Assembly: GCA_947179485.1 (NCBI GenBank)
Contig: OX359245.1
Span: 81,083,067-81,147,066, forward strand
Reading direction: 5' to 3'
Length of the DNA: 64,000 nt
Source of the DNA: Allacma fusca
Lineage: Eukaryota > Arthropoda > Collembola > Symphypleona > Sminthuridae
The notes beneath the pieces are model-generated. The model was not told the DNA's origin. It saw nothing but the letters and a program-made list of their open reading frames with translations, and ran no database searches. A program made the position numbers and the translations under genes. Positions 23,787 to 37,850 of this stretch are shown here, in pieces; the stretch's first letter is position 1, and every line of letters starts with the position of its first letter.

Positions 23787-26700
23787 TCCCATCCCAACAT
23801 CCCATCCCAACATCCCATCCCAACATCCCATCCCAACATCCCATCCCAACATCCCATCCCAACATCCCATCCCAACATCCCATCCCAACATCCCATCCCA
23901 ACATCCCATCCCAACATCCCATCCCAACATCCCATCCCAACATCCCATCCCAACATCCCATCCCAACATCCCATCCCAACATCCCATCCCAACATCCCAT
24001 CCCAACATCCCATCCCAACATCCCATCCCAACATCCCATCCCAACATCCCATCCCAACATCCCATCCCAACATCCCATCCCAACATCCCATCCCAACATC
24101 CCATCCCAACATCCCATCCCAACATCCCATCCCAACATCCCATCCCAACATCCCATCCCAACATCCCATCCCAACATCCCATCCCAACATCCCATCCCAA
24201 CATCCCATCCCAACATCCCATCCCAACATCCCATCCCAACATCCCATCCCAACATCCCATCCCAACATCCCATCCCAACATCCCATCCCAACATCCCATC
24301 CCAACATCCCATCCCAACATCCCATCCCAACATCCCATCCCAACATCCCATCCCAACATCCCATCCCAACATCCCATCCCAACATCCCATCCCAACATCC
24401 CATCCCAACATCCCATCCCAACATCCCATCCCAACATCCCATCCCAACATCCCATCCCAACATCCCATCCCAACATCCCATCCCAACATCCCATCCCAAC
24501 ATCCCATCCCAACATCCCATCCCAACATCCCATCCCAACATCCCATCCCAACATCCCATCCCAACATCCCATCCCAACATCCCATCCCAACATCCCATCC
24601 CAACATCCCATCCCAACATCCCATCCCAACATCCCATCCCAACATCCCATCCCAACATCCCATCCCAACATCCCATCCCAACATCCCATCCCAACATCCC
24701 ATCCCAACATCCCATCCCAACATCCCATCCCAACATCCCATCCCAACATCCCATCCCAACATCCCATCCCAACATCCCATCCCAACATCCCATCCCAACA
24801 TCCCATCCCAACATCCCATCCCAACATCCCATCCCAACATCCCATCCCAACATCCCATCCCAACATCCCATCCCAACATCCCATCCCAACATCCCATCCC
24901 AACATCCCATCCCAACATCCCATCCCAACATCCCATCCCAACATCCCATCCCAACATCCCATCCCAACATCCCATCCCAACATCCCATCCCAACATCCCA
25001 TCCCAACATCCCATCCCAACATCCCATCCCAACATCCCATCCCAACATCCCATCCCAACATCCCATCCCAACATCCCATCCCAACATCCCATCCCAACAT
25101 CCCATCCCAACATCCCATCCCAACATCCCATCCCAACATCCCATCCCAACATCCCATCCCAACATCCCATCCCAACATCCCATCCCAACATCCCATCCCA
25201 ACATCCCATCCCAACATCCCATCCCAACATCCCATCCCAACATCCCATCCCAACATCCCATCCCAACATCCCATCCCAACATCCCATCCCAACATCCCAT
25301 CCCAACATCCCATCCCAACATCCCATCCCAACATCCCATCCCAACATCCCATCCCAACATCCCATCCCAACATCCCATCCCAACATCCCATCCCAACATC
25401 CCATCCCAACATCCCATCCCAACATCCCATCCCAACATCCCATCCCAACATCCCATCCCAACATCCCATCCCAACATCCCATCCCAACATCCCATCCCAA
25501 CATCCCATCCCAACATCCCATCCCAACATCCCATCCCAACATCCCATCCCAACATCCCATCCCAACATCCCATCCCAACATCCCATCCCAACATCCCATC
25601 CCAACATCCCATCCCAACATCCCATCCCAACATCCCATCCCAACATCCCATCCCAACATCCCATCCCAACATCCCATCCCAACATCCCATCCCAACATCC
25701 CATCCCAACATCCCATCCCAACATCCCATCCCAACATCCCATCCCAACATCCCATCCCAACATCCCATCCCAACATCCCATCCCAACATCCCATCCCAAC
25801 ATCCCATCCCAACATCCCATCCCAACATCCCATCCCAACATCCCATCCCAACATCCCATCCCAACATCCCATCCCAACATCCCATCCCAACATCCCATCC
25901 CAACATCCCATCCCAACATCCCATCCCAACATCCCATCCCAACATCCCATCCCAACATCCCATCCCAACATCCCATCCCAACATCCCATCCCAACATCCC
26001 ATCCCAACATCCCATCCCAACATCCCATCCCAACATCCCATCCCAACATCCCATCCCAACATCCCATCCCAACATCCCATCCCAACATCCCATCCCAACA
26101 TCCCATCCCAACATCCCATCCCAACATCCCATCCCAACATCCCATCCCAACATCCCATCCCAACATCCCATCCCAACATCCCATCCCAACATCCCATCCC
26201 AACATCCCATCCCAACATCCCATCCCAACATCCCATCCCAACATCCCATCCCAACATCCCATCCCAACATCCCATCCCAACATCCCATCCCAACATCCCA
26301 TCCCAACATCCCATCCCAACATCCCATCCCAACATCCCATCCCAACATCCCATCCCAACATCCCATCCCAACATCCCATCCCAACATCCCATCCCAACAT
26401 CCCATCCCAACATCCCATCCCAACATCCCATCCCAACATCCCATCCCAACATCCCATCCCAACATCCCATCCCAACATCCCATCCCAACATCCCATCCCA
26501 ACATCCCATCCCAACATCCCATCCCAACATCCCATCCCAACATCCCATCCCAACATCCCATCCCAACATCCCATCCCAACATCCCATCCCAACATCCCAT
26601 CCCAACATCCCATCCCAACATCCCATCCCAACATCCCATCCCAACATCCCATCCCAACATCCCATCCCAACATCCCATCCCAACATCCCATCCCAACATC

Positions 26701-29700
26701 CCATCCCAACATCCCATCCCAACATCCCATCCCAACATCCCATCCCAACATCCCATCCCAACATCCCATCCCAACATCCCATCCCAACATCCCATCCCAA
26801 CATCCCATCCCAACATCCCATCCCAACATCCCATCCCAACATCCCATCCCAACATCCCATCCCAACATCCCATCCCAACATCCCATCCCAACATCCCATC
26901 CCAACATCCCATCCCAACATCCCATCCCAACATCCCATCCCAACATCCCATCCCAACATCCCATCCCAACATCCCATCCCAACATCCCATCCCAACATCC
27001 CATCCCAACATCCCATCCCAACATCCCATCCCAACATCCCATCCCAACATCCCATCCCAACATCCCATCCCAACATCCCATCCCAACATCCCATCCCAAC
27101 ATCCCATCCCAACATCCCATCCCAACATCCCATCCCAACATCCCATCCCAACATCCCATCCCAACATCCCATCCCAACATCCCATCCCAACATCCCATCC
27201 CAACATCCCATCCCAACATCCCATCCCAACATCCCATCCCAACATCCCATCCCAACATCCCATCCCAACATCCCATCCCAACATCCCATCCCAACATCCC
27301 ATCCCAACATCCCATCCCAACATCCCATCCCAACATCCCATCCCAACATCCCATCCCAACATCCCATCCCAACATCCCATCCCAACATCCCATCCCAACA
27401 TCCCATCCCAACATCCCATCCCAACATCCCATCCCAACATCCCATCCCAACATCCCATCCCAACATCCCATCCCAACATCCCATCCCAACATCCCATCCC
27501 AACATCCCATCCCAACATCCCATCCCAACATCCCATCCCAACATCCCATCCCAACATCCCATCCCAACATCCCATCCCAACATCCCATCCCAACATCCCA
27601 TCCCAACATCCCATCCCAACATCCCATCCCAACATCCCATCCCAACATCCCATCCCAACATCCCATCCCAACATCCCATCCCAACATCCCATCCCAACAT
27701 CCCATCCCAACATCCCATCCCAACATCCCATCCCAACATCCCATCCCAACATCCCATCCCAACATCCCATCCCAACATCCCATCCCAACATCCCATCCCA
27801 ACATCCCATCCCAACATCCCATCCCAACATCCCATCCCAACATCCCATCCCAACATCCCATCCCAACATCCCATCCCAACATCCCATCCCAACATCCCAT
27901 CCCAACATCCCATCCCAACATCCCATCCCAACATCCCATCCCAACATCCCATCCCAACATCCCATCCCAACATCCCATCCCAACATCCCATCCCAACATC
28001 CCATCCCAACATCCCATCCCAACATCCCATCCCAACATCCCATCCCAACATCCCATCCCAACATCCCATCCCAACATCCCATCCCAACATCCCATCCCAA
28101 CATCCCATCCCAACATCCCATCCCAACATCCCATCCCAACATCCCATCCCAACATCCCATCCCAACATCCCATCCCAACATCCCATCCCAACATCCCATC
28201 CCAACATCCCATCCCAACATCCCATCCCAACATCCCATCCCAACATCCCATCCCAACATCCCATCCCAACATCCCATCCCAACATCCCATCCCAACATCC
28301 CATCCCAACATCCCATCCCAACATCCCATCCCAACATCCCATCCCAACATCCCATCCCAACATCCCATCCCAACATCCCATCCCAACATCCCATCCCAAC
28401 ATCCCATCCCAACATCCCATCCCAACATCCCATCCCAACATCCCATCCCAACATCCCATCCCAACATCCCATCCCAACATCCCATCCCAACATCCCATCC
28501 CAACATCCCATCCCAACATCCCATCCCAACATCCCATCCCAACATCCCATCCCAACATCCCATCCCAACATCCCATCCCAACATCCCATCCCAACATCCC
28601 ATCCCAACATCCCATCCCAACATCCCATCCCAACATCCCATCCCAACATCCCATCCCAACATCCCATCCCAACATCCCATCCCAACATCCCATCCCAACA
28701 TCCCATCCCAACATCCCATCCCAACATCCCATCCCAACATCCCATCCCAACATCCCATCCCAACATCCCATCCCAACATCCCATCCCAACATCCCATCCC
28801 AACATCCCATCCCAACATCCCATCCCAACATCCCATCCCAACATCCCATCCCAACATCCCATCCCAACATCCCATCCCAACATCCCATCCCAACATCCCA
28901 TCCCAACATCCCATCCCAACATCCCATCCCAACATCCCATCCCAACATCCCATCCCAACATCCCATCCCAACATCCCATCCCAACATCCCATCCCAACAT
29001 CCCATCCCAACATCCCATCCCAACATCCCATCCCAACATCCCATCCCAACATCCCATCCCAACATCCCATCCCAACATCCCATCCCAACATCCCATCCCA
29101 ACATCCCATCCCAACATCCCATCCCAACATCCCATCCCAACATCCCATCCCAACATCCCATCCCAACATCCCATCCCAACATCCCATCCCAACATCCCAT
29201 CCCAACATCCCATCCCAACATCCCATCCCAACATCCCATCCCAACATCCCATCCCAACATCCCATCCCAACATCCCATCCCAACATCCCATCCCAACATC
29301 CCATCCCAACATCCCATCCCAACATCCCATCCCAACATCCCATCCCAACATCCCATCCCAACATCCCATCCCAACATCCCATCCCAACATCCCATCCCAA
29401 CATCCCATCCCAACATCCCATCCCAACATCCCATCCCAACATCCCATCCCAACATCCCATCCCAACATCCCATCCCAACATCCCATCCCAACATCCCATC
29501 CCAACATCCCATCCCAACATCCCATCCCAACATCCCATCCCAACATCCCATCCCAACATCCCATCCCAACATCCCATCCCAACATCCCATCCCAACATCC
29601 CATCCCAACATCCCATCCCAACATCCCATCCCAACATCCCATCCCAACATCCCATCCCAACATCCCATCCCAACATCCCATCCCAACATCCCATCCCAAC

Positions 29701-31386
29701 ATCCCATCCCAACATCCCATCCCAACATCCCATCCCAACATCCCATCCCAACATCCCATCCCAACATCCCATCCCAACATCCCATCCCAACATCCCATCC
29801 CAACATCCCATCCCAACATCCCATCCCAACATCCCATCCCAACATCCCATCCCAACATCCCATCCCAACATCCCATCCCAACATCCCATCCCAACATCCC
29901 ATCCCAACATCCCATCCCAACATCCCATCCCAACATCCCATCCCAACATCCCATCCCAACATCCCATCCCAACATCCCATCCCAACATCCCATCCCAACA
30001 TCCCATCCCAACATCCCATCCCAACATCCCATCCCAACATCCCATCCCAACATCCCATCCCAACATCCCATCCCAACATCCCATCCCAACATCCCATCCC
30101 AACATCCCATCCCAACATCCCATCCCAACATCCCATCCCAACATCCCATCCCAACATCCCATCCCAACATCCCATCCCAACATCCCATCCCAACATCCCA
30201 TCCCAACATCCCATCCCAACATCCCATCCCAACATCCCATCCCAACATCCCATCCCAACATCCCATCCCAACATCCCATCCCAACATCCCATCCCAACAT
30301 CCCATCCCAACATCCCATCCCAACATCCCATCCCAACATCCCATCCCAACATCCCATCCCAACATCCCATCCCAACATCCCATCCCAACATCCCATCCCA
30401 ACATCCCATCCCAACATCCCATCCCAACATCCCATCCCAACATCCCATCCCAACATCCCATCCCAACATCCCATCCCAACATCCCATCCCAACATCCCAT
30501 CCCAACATCCCATCCCAACATCCCATCCCAACATCCCATCCCAACATCCCATCCCAACATCCCATCCCAACATCCCATCCCAACATCCCATCCCAACATC
30601 CCATCCCAACATCCCATCCCAACATCCCATCCCAACATCCCATCCCAACATCCCATCCCAACATCCCATCCCAACATCCCATCCCAACATCCCATCCCAA
30701 CATCCCATCCCAACATCCCATCCCAACATCCCATCCCAACATCCCATCCCAACATCCCATCCCAACATCCCATCCCAACATCCCATCCCAACATCCCATC
30801 CCAACATCCCATCCCAACATCCCATCCCAACATCCCATCCCAACATCCCATCCCAACATCCCATCCCAACATCCCATCCCAACATCCCATCCCAACATCC
30901 CATCCCAACATCCCATCCCAACATCCCATCCCAACATCCCATCCCAACATCCCATCCCAACATCCCATCCCAACATCCCATCCCAACATCCCATCCCAAC
31001 ATCCCATCCCAACATCCCATCCCAACATCCCATCCCAACATCCCATCCCAACATCCCATCCCAACATCCCATCCCAACATCCCATCCCAACATCCCATCC
31101 CAACATCCCATCCCAACATCCCATCCCAACATCCCATCCCAACATCCCATCCCAACATCCCATCCCAACATCCCATCCCAACATCCCATCCCAACATCCC
31201 ATCCCAACATCCCATCCCAACATCCCATCCCAACATCCCATCCCAACATCCCATCCCAACATCCCATCCCAACATCCCATCCCAACATCCCATCCCAACA
31301 TCCCATCCCAACATCCCATCCCAACATCCCATCCCAACATCCCATCCCAACATCCCATCCCAACATCCCATCCCAACATCCCATCC
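23787..31386. repeat. Homogeneous 13-bp tandem array, about 585 units
   Basis: The unit is CCCAACATCCCAT, with no variant that I noticed over about 7.6 kb. The 13-mer contains no stop codon in any frame on either strand, so all six frames are open and the apparent proteins of more than 2,500 residues are artefacts of repetition. Such uniformity points to very recent amplification. Confidence 0.95.
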
Positions 31387-31393
31387 ATGTTAT

Positions 31394-31918
31394 GATATGG
31401 GATGTTGGGATATGGGATGTTGGGATATGGGATGTTGGGATATGGGATGTTGGGATATGGGATGTTGGGATATGGGATGTTGGGATATGGGATGTTGGGA
31501 TATGGGATGTTGGGATATGGGATGTTGGGATATGGGATGTTGGGATATGGGATGTTGGGATATGGGATGTTGGGATATGGGATGTTGGGATATGGGATGT
31601 TGGGATATGGGATGTTGGGATATGGGATGTTGGGATATGGGATGTTGGGATATGGGATGTTGGGATATGGGATGTTGGGATATGGGATGTTGGGATATGG
31701 GATGTTGGGATATGGGATGTTGGGATATGGGATGTTGGGATATGGGATGTTGGGATATGGGATGTTGGGATATGGGATGTTGGGATATGGGATGTTGGGA
31801 TATGGGATGTTGGGATATGGGATGTTGGGATATGGGATGACGGGATGTGGGATGTTGGGATATGGGATGTTGGGATATGGGATATTGGGATATGGGATGT
31901 TAGGATGTTGGGTTGGGA
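31394..31918. repeat. Inverted right arm, 15-bp tandem array, about 30 units
   Basis: The unit is GATATGGGATGTTGG. Without its extra AT it is the reverse complement of the 13-mer. The last few units (31840-31918) are variant. The arms meet at CCATCCATGTTATGATATGG (31381-31400). Confidence 0.92.
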
Positions 31919-33027
31919 TAGAAATTAGCAATCACCAAAAATCTTAATGGACCATTTATTTGCTAGAGTGTTAAACTGGACACTGGAGGAAATCGTGCAT
32001 AACTTCCTTATGGAGGATTTCCAATCCAATGACTCCAGTAGTAATAACAAAGGGATCGTGCCAAATATACATCTTCGAGCAAGTGGAGAACATTCGCTGG
32101 AAGAGACGCAGGAGGCATGCATCCCGATTATCAAAAGCTTTAGTTTTATAACTTCAGACGGTTTGAGATCTTTCAAAGTAGGACTCGATCTATATATAAA
32201 CCCATTTGATGTGTACATTTAGATATGCTTATTTCTGGCCATTATTTTGACACGGTTGGTTTTGCGCACCTCGAAATGGAAATATCTTGATGAGTTGGAG
32301 AATTTCAAACTTTTCCTACCATTTGGTGCAAGGGGACGCTCTCATGGTTTTCTAAAATCTAACTTTGGATCATTCCATCACTTCGTGAATCATTGCAAAT
32401 GGAGCAAAATTCCTACAAGTCGAATTGCTAATGGGCAAAATGATTTTGATGTAATTCTTCGTGAAGTCAATTCTAAATTTTTACGTTCAAAACAGGTCAA
32501 ATTTTAAGTATTAGAAAGTTTGTCAGTTTTTTTGAGGAAACTTTGTCAGCCCCAAAAACTGCGCTTGTGGTATTCTCAAAGCACTTGAATTTTTATTGGA
32601 AGGCAGTACGAAATATTGCGTCACAAAAAGACCTAAATTTTGGGCATAACGGGAAGACCATCAACGATCCGTCTTTGATGCAACCTTTATCGTTGTATTT
32701 AACGACATTTCGCAGGAAGAAGTTGGATTATGCTGTAAGAAGCTGGATAAGCGTGGAAAACTAATTCTAAGTAGTGGAATATTTTCGCTATGGAAAAAGT
32801 GGGTTCAAAATAGATCATCAATGCTATTTCGTTTGTGGAACGTCAAATAACCAGAGAGCGAGTGAGACCTCTGTCGTTGAATAGCTCACTTGTTCTCGCA
32901 TTATGTTCGTTACTTTGGAGCTTACTGTTATCCACAATTGTGTTTGCCGTTGAAATCGCTAGTTTTGTTTATACACAAAAGTGATTATTGGCAGAACTTA
33001 ATTTGTAATAAAAATGAAGCTCGCTTG

Positions 33028-33474
33028 TAGGGATGCCAATGGTCTGGTCTGATCCAGATTTTATGAAACTGGTATGGTCCAAAGCACAGGCCAGACCATA
33101 GTTTGGTTCTGAAAACTGAACATCATTCGTTCGAACTAGACCAGACCAAAGACCATGGTCCGGACCATGGTCCAGAAAACCATTGAGAGCAATTTAATTA
33201 TCACATTTTATCCAGTCAAATTTTTATTTTATCCCTTAGAAATGACATTCTTAATTTGTTACATAGAATTTCGTTAACTCGAAATTTTTTATTTTGCGTA
33301 CTTTTGGGACCATGGTCCTGTGGTCTGGTCTGGTCCTGAAGTTGGACCATTTATTTCTGGTTTGGTCAAAGTGTTGGATCAGACTGGACCAGACTATACA
33401 AGTCTGGGACTAGACCGGACCAGACCAATAACTGACCATTAATAATGGTCCGGACCAGACCATTGGCATATCTA
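33028..33474. mobile_element. hAT-like MITE, GGTCTGGTC family, 447 bp
   Basis: Termini TAGGGATGCCAATGGTCTGG and CCATTGGCATATCTA form an inverted pair (two mismatches in the outer 15). The flanks are CTCGCTTG (33020-33027) and CTTGCTTG (33475-33482), 7 of 8 identical. The interior is crowded with GGTCTGGTC / GACCAGACC in opposite orientations at the two ends. No coding capacity. Confidence 0.88.
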
Positions 33475-33893
33475 CTTGCTTGCTCTTGCATTAATTGGAC
33501 TTTTATGGATTTTATTTCTTTGTGTAATTTTATTTGTTTTTGTAATAACCACTGCTCTGCGTAGCAACATGATTGAAAATTGATTGCAGCCCAAGAGTTA
33601 AAGAAGTTTTGAATTCTATTGAGAAATAGTGTTGCAGAGCATACTATAAATTATGGCCCGCTTGGACATGAAACCAAATTGCGGTATTTTGTATATTGAA
33701 GAAATGGAGGGCAGAATGACTTTCCACAATCAGAGGGTGCTTTCGAAGCACATATACACAAATTTATTAAAAATAACTGAGTTCACATTCTCTCACGGTC
33801 AAAGGGAATACAAACAACTAGGAAATTACAATTTCTAAAAAAACTCTGAAAGATACAGTAGTGCATATATGTATATATAAAGCACCATTGGAT

Positions 33894-34868
33894 TAATGTT
33901 TCTTGTCAATTGCAAGTTAACCGCAATTACTAATTGAACTTGCAAGTTCGGTTCAATTCCGGTTATTTTACACCAGGGTATTGCAATTGTCGGTGCAAGT
34001 GCAATTTAAGTGTACTTAAATTGCAATTACAAAAGCATTAAGTACTTGCAATTACCGGTTAAGCACAACTGAAATTGCAAGAGATTCAATTGCAATTGCA
34101 AGTGTTTGCACTGCAAAAAGTTGCAATTTTAAAAATATTTATCAATTTAATTGCAACTTGCAACCCTTTCGAATTTGAGCGCAAAATTCCATAAAATGCC
34201 TCAATAAGTCATTTCGCTCTAGTAACTAATTATAATAATCTTGAGTATTGTCTCAACGAGTGCAGTTACTGTACTTCCTGTACAATTTCGTCGGTGAGGA
34301 CGCAAAATGATCTAAATTCATTTTCGATTAAAATTAAAATGTTCCCATTTGCACAAAATTATATAAAAATAGGCCAAATATTTTAAGGATACGAAAGATA
34401 TGCTGAACGATGAAATTTTACAATATTTCAGCCTTCGAGGCCTTGAAGGAAGGCGATTTCATTTTTGCATCTCTGTTTCAGTATGGATTGCATCTAGATT
34501 ATTTTATTTAATACATTTTGCTCAATTTCGTGAAATAGCATGTATACCATCTTGCTACCAATCAAAAATGCACGGATCATTTTGTCTCTTCACCGACGAT
34601 TTATACTGTATATATCAGTTAACTTGCAATTACAAATTGCAATTGCACTTGCAATTGTACTTATCGGTGCAATTACTTCCAAATGTTTTTGCAATTGCCT
34701 TACCAATTGCAAGTAACTTATAAACTAATTGCAAGTTCAACTTCGGTTATTTGCATGATTAAATTGCCACATTTTAGCAAGTACCAGTTATGGCATTACT
34801 AGTACTTGCATTATCAATATAATTGTAATTGCAAGTTCGGTTATTCCCAAAACTTGCACCGACAGAAA
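33894..34868. repeat. Left end module, TTGCAATTGCAAG family
   Basis: A non-autonomous element with a palindromic TTGCAATTGCAAG keyword repeated near both ends and a unique middle around CTGTACTTCCTGTAC. A 107-residue frame inside is also present in the right module, with one amino-acid change and one upstream silent-type difference, but it overlaps the keyword repeats and has no recognisable domain. I do not consider it a gene. Confidence 0.88.
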
Positions 34869-37850
34869 CACTACTCACATTGTCCACTGAAATTCAATCA
34901 CTTGGGATCATCACGAGTGTTTAGAAAATCTATGAAACCTTGAAATCTAAAGTTTGTACCCGAAATTTGTAAATCAGTTTTTAATGATTGTTATAAATTG
35001 TAGTCACCTCAAAAAAATTTAATGCAGCAAATATTGTTTGTCAATCCCATGGTAACCCCCATATAGGAAACTCACTGTATAAGAAATTGTAAAGTTTCGA
35101 AATTTGAAAGCATGTATGTATGTAGTGCTAATAAAACTAATGCCTACTGATTTGCATTACATGGAATAAACGGATGTGGAACTTGAGTAATAATTTATCT
35201 CCTATTTCAAACCCATCTTATTATTTGTTTCAAGGTTATGAAGTAAGACAAACGGGAAAATATTCAAACCTGATTGGAAAACATGGGAAGAATCAGCACC
35301 TGAAGTAATTCAAACTAATCACATTAAATCTGAAAATAAGAAGGAAAAATTCCGTAAGTAAAAAATATATCATTACTAAATTCAAACTGAATCCCTTTCT
35401 GTAATAATTAATTAAACTTGCTAAAAAATCATTTTGGTTTTAATAAACATTCATTCCAGATTTACGAATTTTAGTTTCTCCCCTTCCAATTCTAGCTAAT
35501 TATGACAGCAGCCCTTTCAACTTTACCCCTCATGCCTGGATTTTAGGTTAAAAGCCTACACCCGGGTTACAGGCTGGGATCGGATTATCTTGGCTTAATC
35601 TCCCTGTAGAGCTCTCATCCTTTAATTGACTTTTTTGACTGTTGAATATCTACATACTTATATAGCTATTGGGAATAAATTCTATTTTGTAAATATTATT
35701 ATTTTTTTATTATTTTTTATACTGGGCTCTTCCAAAATCAGGAATGAAATAATTGCTGAAGTAGTATTTACATAGACATACAGCCAGGAATTTCTCCCCA
35801 TCTTTTGCAATACTATGTAGTGTAATTTCTAGGGCAATAATTTACCAAATTTTGCATGCGTCCTTCCTCCGACGGAAGAGATTATCTTAAAACGAGAATA
35901 GTGGTCGGATCGATTCAATTTGATTCGAATTTTTCAATTTGATTCAATTTGTAGCTTGAATTGAATCGAAAACCCGATTTTCGATTCAATTTGCCCCAAA
36001 GCAATTCAATTCGATTCAATTCACTCAGTGAATCGAATTGAATCGTAAATTGAACGATTCAAGTGGGAAAATACAAAATTTTCCTAATGTTACTGGAGTG
36101 TAGTATACATATTACTAGTAAAAGCCCTGTGCTTCGCACAGGGGCAATTACTTGAGAATTGTGAGAGTATTCACAAAACCTTAAATGGCTATAGATCCCG
36201 TATCAAGGCCTGTCGAGAAGGCTTAATATTAATGTCCCGCTTCGCCGGGTAAAGTAATCTTATATAAGACATTAACTATTAACTGTAAGACTAACAATTC
36301 AATTCATATACATGTATAGTTGGTATTTCATCAAAAAATTATGGGGCAACAGCTTCCGGCCCACTAAAGATCACTCTCAATTTAATCAAAATTAGATGAT
36401 TTATGTCTTATGTTTATAATAATTACGATTAGCGTTTTCAAGTGATAATCTAAAATTGTGTAATATTGCGAGCTTCCAGTAGGCTGCAAGGAGTTGGTAT
36501 ATGCCGAGAAGCACAGCGAGCTGACAATGAGCGAGCTGAAAAAGCTCTCCTCTGCGACAGAGTTTCAGCCCGCTGTGGTTCTCGACCGACTTGCTGGGCT
36601 ATATAGTGAAATAATATAGTACATAGCGGCTTGATATATAGCGAAATGAGCACGCCAAACTTTAAATTAACACATAACAGCAGAAAAGTGTAGAGGCTTA
36701 ACGGCTTTCGAATCAAGCCCAGTCTTGGGCTTACTGTATGCCTAAATCTTGCGCGCTGATCTTAAGAGTAGAGCGCGAATTTTAATAGCCACAAACTCCA
36801 TGCCTAGGCCATTAATTTATAAGGATAGCGTAAACAGCCATCGGCTTCGCCAATGGAAACTACTATACATGTATATTTCATATGCATAAGCCGTTTAGCA
36901 ATTTTGTAGTGTGTACTTCCGATTCTATAAACCGCGCTTAGAAGAGAGAGCGAAGATTTAAAATCCTTTCATCATCTTCAAATTAAGGTATAGGATAAAG
37001 GGTATAGTAAAAGCTACGCTAAAATAACAAACGTTGTGGTATACGTAGTATTTGGACTTTGAATATGCGGAAAAAAAGTACACGTGCGCAGCCGAAGCGG
37101 TTTTGATGAATTGTTTGAATTGCAATTCACATAATATGATTCGATTCAGTTCAGCACCCAAATCGAATCATTCGATTTGGCTTTGCTGCAAATCGAATCG
37201 AAATATTACTGAATCGAATTGAATCGAATCGAATCGAAAATTTCCAATTCTGAATTGAATTGGTCCGACCACTAAACGAGAATGACTCAAAAGGAATGCG
37301 TTCCATGAGATATTCTAATACATATAGAGAATGGGCAATAAAAATGTGTTTTCCCATCTAAATGTAAGGGAAATATTAGCAATAAAGGAAGGGATGGAAA
37401 TTGAAGGAGTACAGAGCATAATTGTATGGGCAATTTGACCACAGGAAATGTGACCAATACCCATAGAGTAGTCTGTACTGGTACTAGACCGGATTTTTTT
37501 CCCTAAAATAACCTGACCCAAACAAGCTGTAAAATACAAAAAATATGGTTATCAGGCAGCGGTAGTAAATAATAGCCACTTTGCAATCATGTTCCCTGGA
37601 AGGATTAGGAAGGGTTGGGAAAATATATTGAAATCTCCCATGTTACAGAAAATTATTTTTCAAATTCCTTCATGAAACATAAGGACAAGGAGGAATTTTT
37701 GACCTATCTTTTTTATTATGGACGATATATTGATGTTTATAAAGTTACGCAATGTTTGTAGGAAAAATGGAGACCGATTTGAATTTAATATTTACTTCTG
37801 TCTTCCTAAGTCAAATATTACTCCCAGAGGAGCCTATATTGTGAATAGTG
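34869..37850. other. Centre of the composite element, no gene
   Basis: AT-rich sequence with no coding region recognised. It contains the 35899-37274 insertion. Whether it was host DNA captured between the two modules is unknown. Confidence 0.5.
35899..37274. mobile_element. hAT-like element, GATTCAATT family, 1,376 bp, nested
   Basis: Starts TAGTGGTCGGATCGATTCAA and ends TTGGTCCGACCACTA, an inverted pair. Perfect 8-bp flanks AACGAGAA (35891-35898 and 37275-37282). Both ends carry runs of GATTCAATT/GAATCGAATT. The middle (36110-36870) has a different texture, with compact hairpins such as CCCTGTGCTTCGCACAGGG (36123) and CCCGCTTCGCCGGG (36236), probably a further nested repeat. Confidence 0.9.

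Larger units (their letters stand above)
23491..31936. mobile_element. Giant foldback element, TIR-bounded, expanded into a satellite array
   Basis: The outer ends are inverted: GGTGATTGCTAATTTTTATC on the left against GATAGAAATTAGCAATCACC on the right (one mismatch). The element is flanked by a perfect 9-bp direct repeat AAAAATCTT (23482-23490 and 31937-31945). It sits inside the receptor pseudogene P1. Between the ends, the left arm is (CCCAACATCCCAT)n and the right arm carries the complementary motif in 15-bp form. A 9-bp duplication would suit Mutator-like elements; an 8-bp duplication plus one chance match would suit hAT. It encodes no credible protein. Confidence 0.85.
23298..32984 (+). 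pseudogene. Clade-2 ionotropic receptor pseudogene P1, split by a giant repeat element
   Basis: Pieces line up with the pseudogene at 46541-48544. 23298-23481 encodes an N-terminal ligand-domain part (FCFFMENCVSDFNC, CLEQAERV). 31947-32222 encodes the region up to M1 (SFITSDGLRSFKVGLDLY, PFDVYI). 32263-32507 and 32543-32764 encode S2 (VVFSKHLNFYW, HNGKT.NDPSLM). 32866-32984 encodes M4 and the natural stop. Damage: an 8.4-kb element at 23491-31936; TAG at 32220 within M1, probably from a tryptophan codon; about 215 bp missing where P2 has the pore and M3 (47225-47439); frameshifts near 32505 and 32760. The related intact receptor family is iGluR-like, a ligand-gated cation channel of chemosensory neurons in arthropods. 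This copy cannot make a channel. Confidence 0.82.

Noticed and set aside
23787-31386. CRISPR array
   Set aside because: The repeats are contiguous 13-mers with no spacers, in a eukaryotic context with transposon ends.
23459-31931. Open frames of 2,500-2,800 codons on both strands (HPNIPSQHPIPTS... and GCWDGMLGWDVGM... repeats)
   Set aside because: The 13-bp unit has no stop codon in any frame, so every frame stays open whatever its use. There is no non-repetitive domain, and both strands and several frames are equally long.
31402-31947. 181-residue frame of GMLGY repeats
   Set aside because: It is a translation of the 15-bp right arm of the same element and has no independent evidence of coding.
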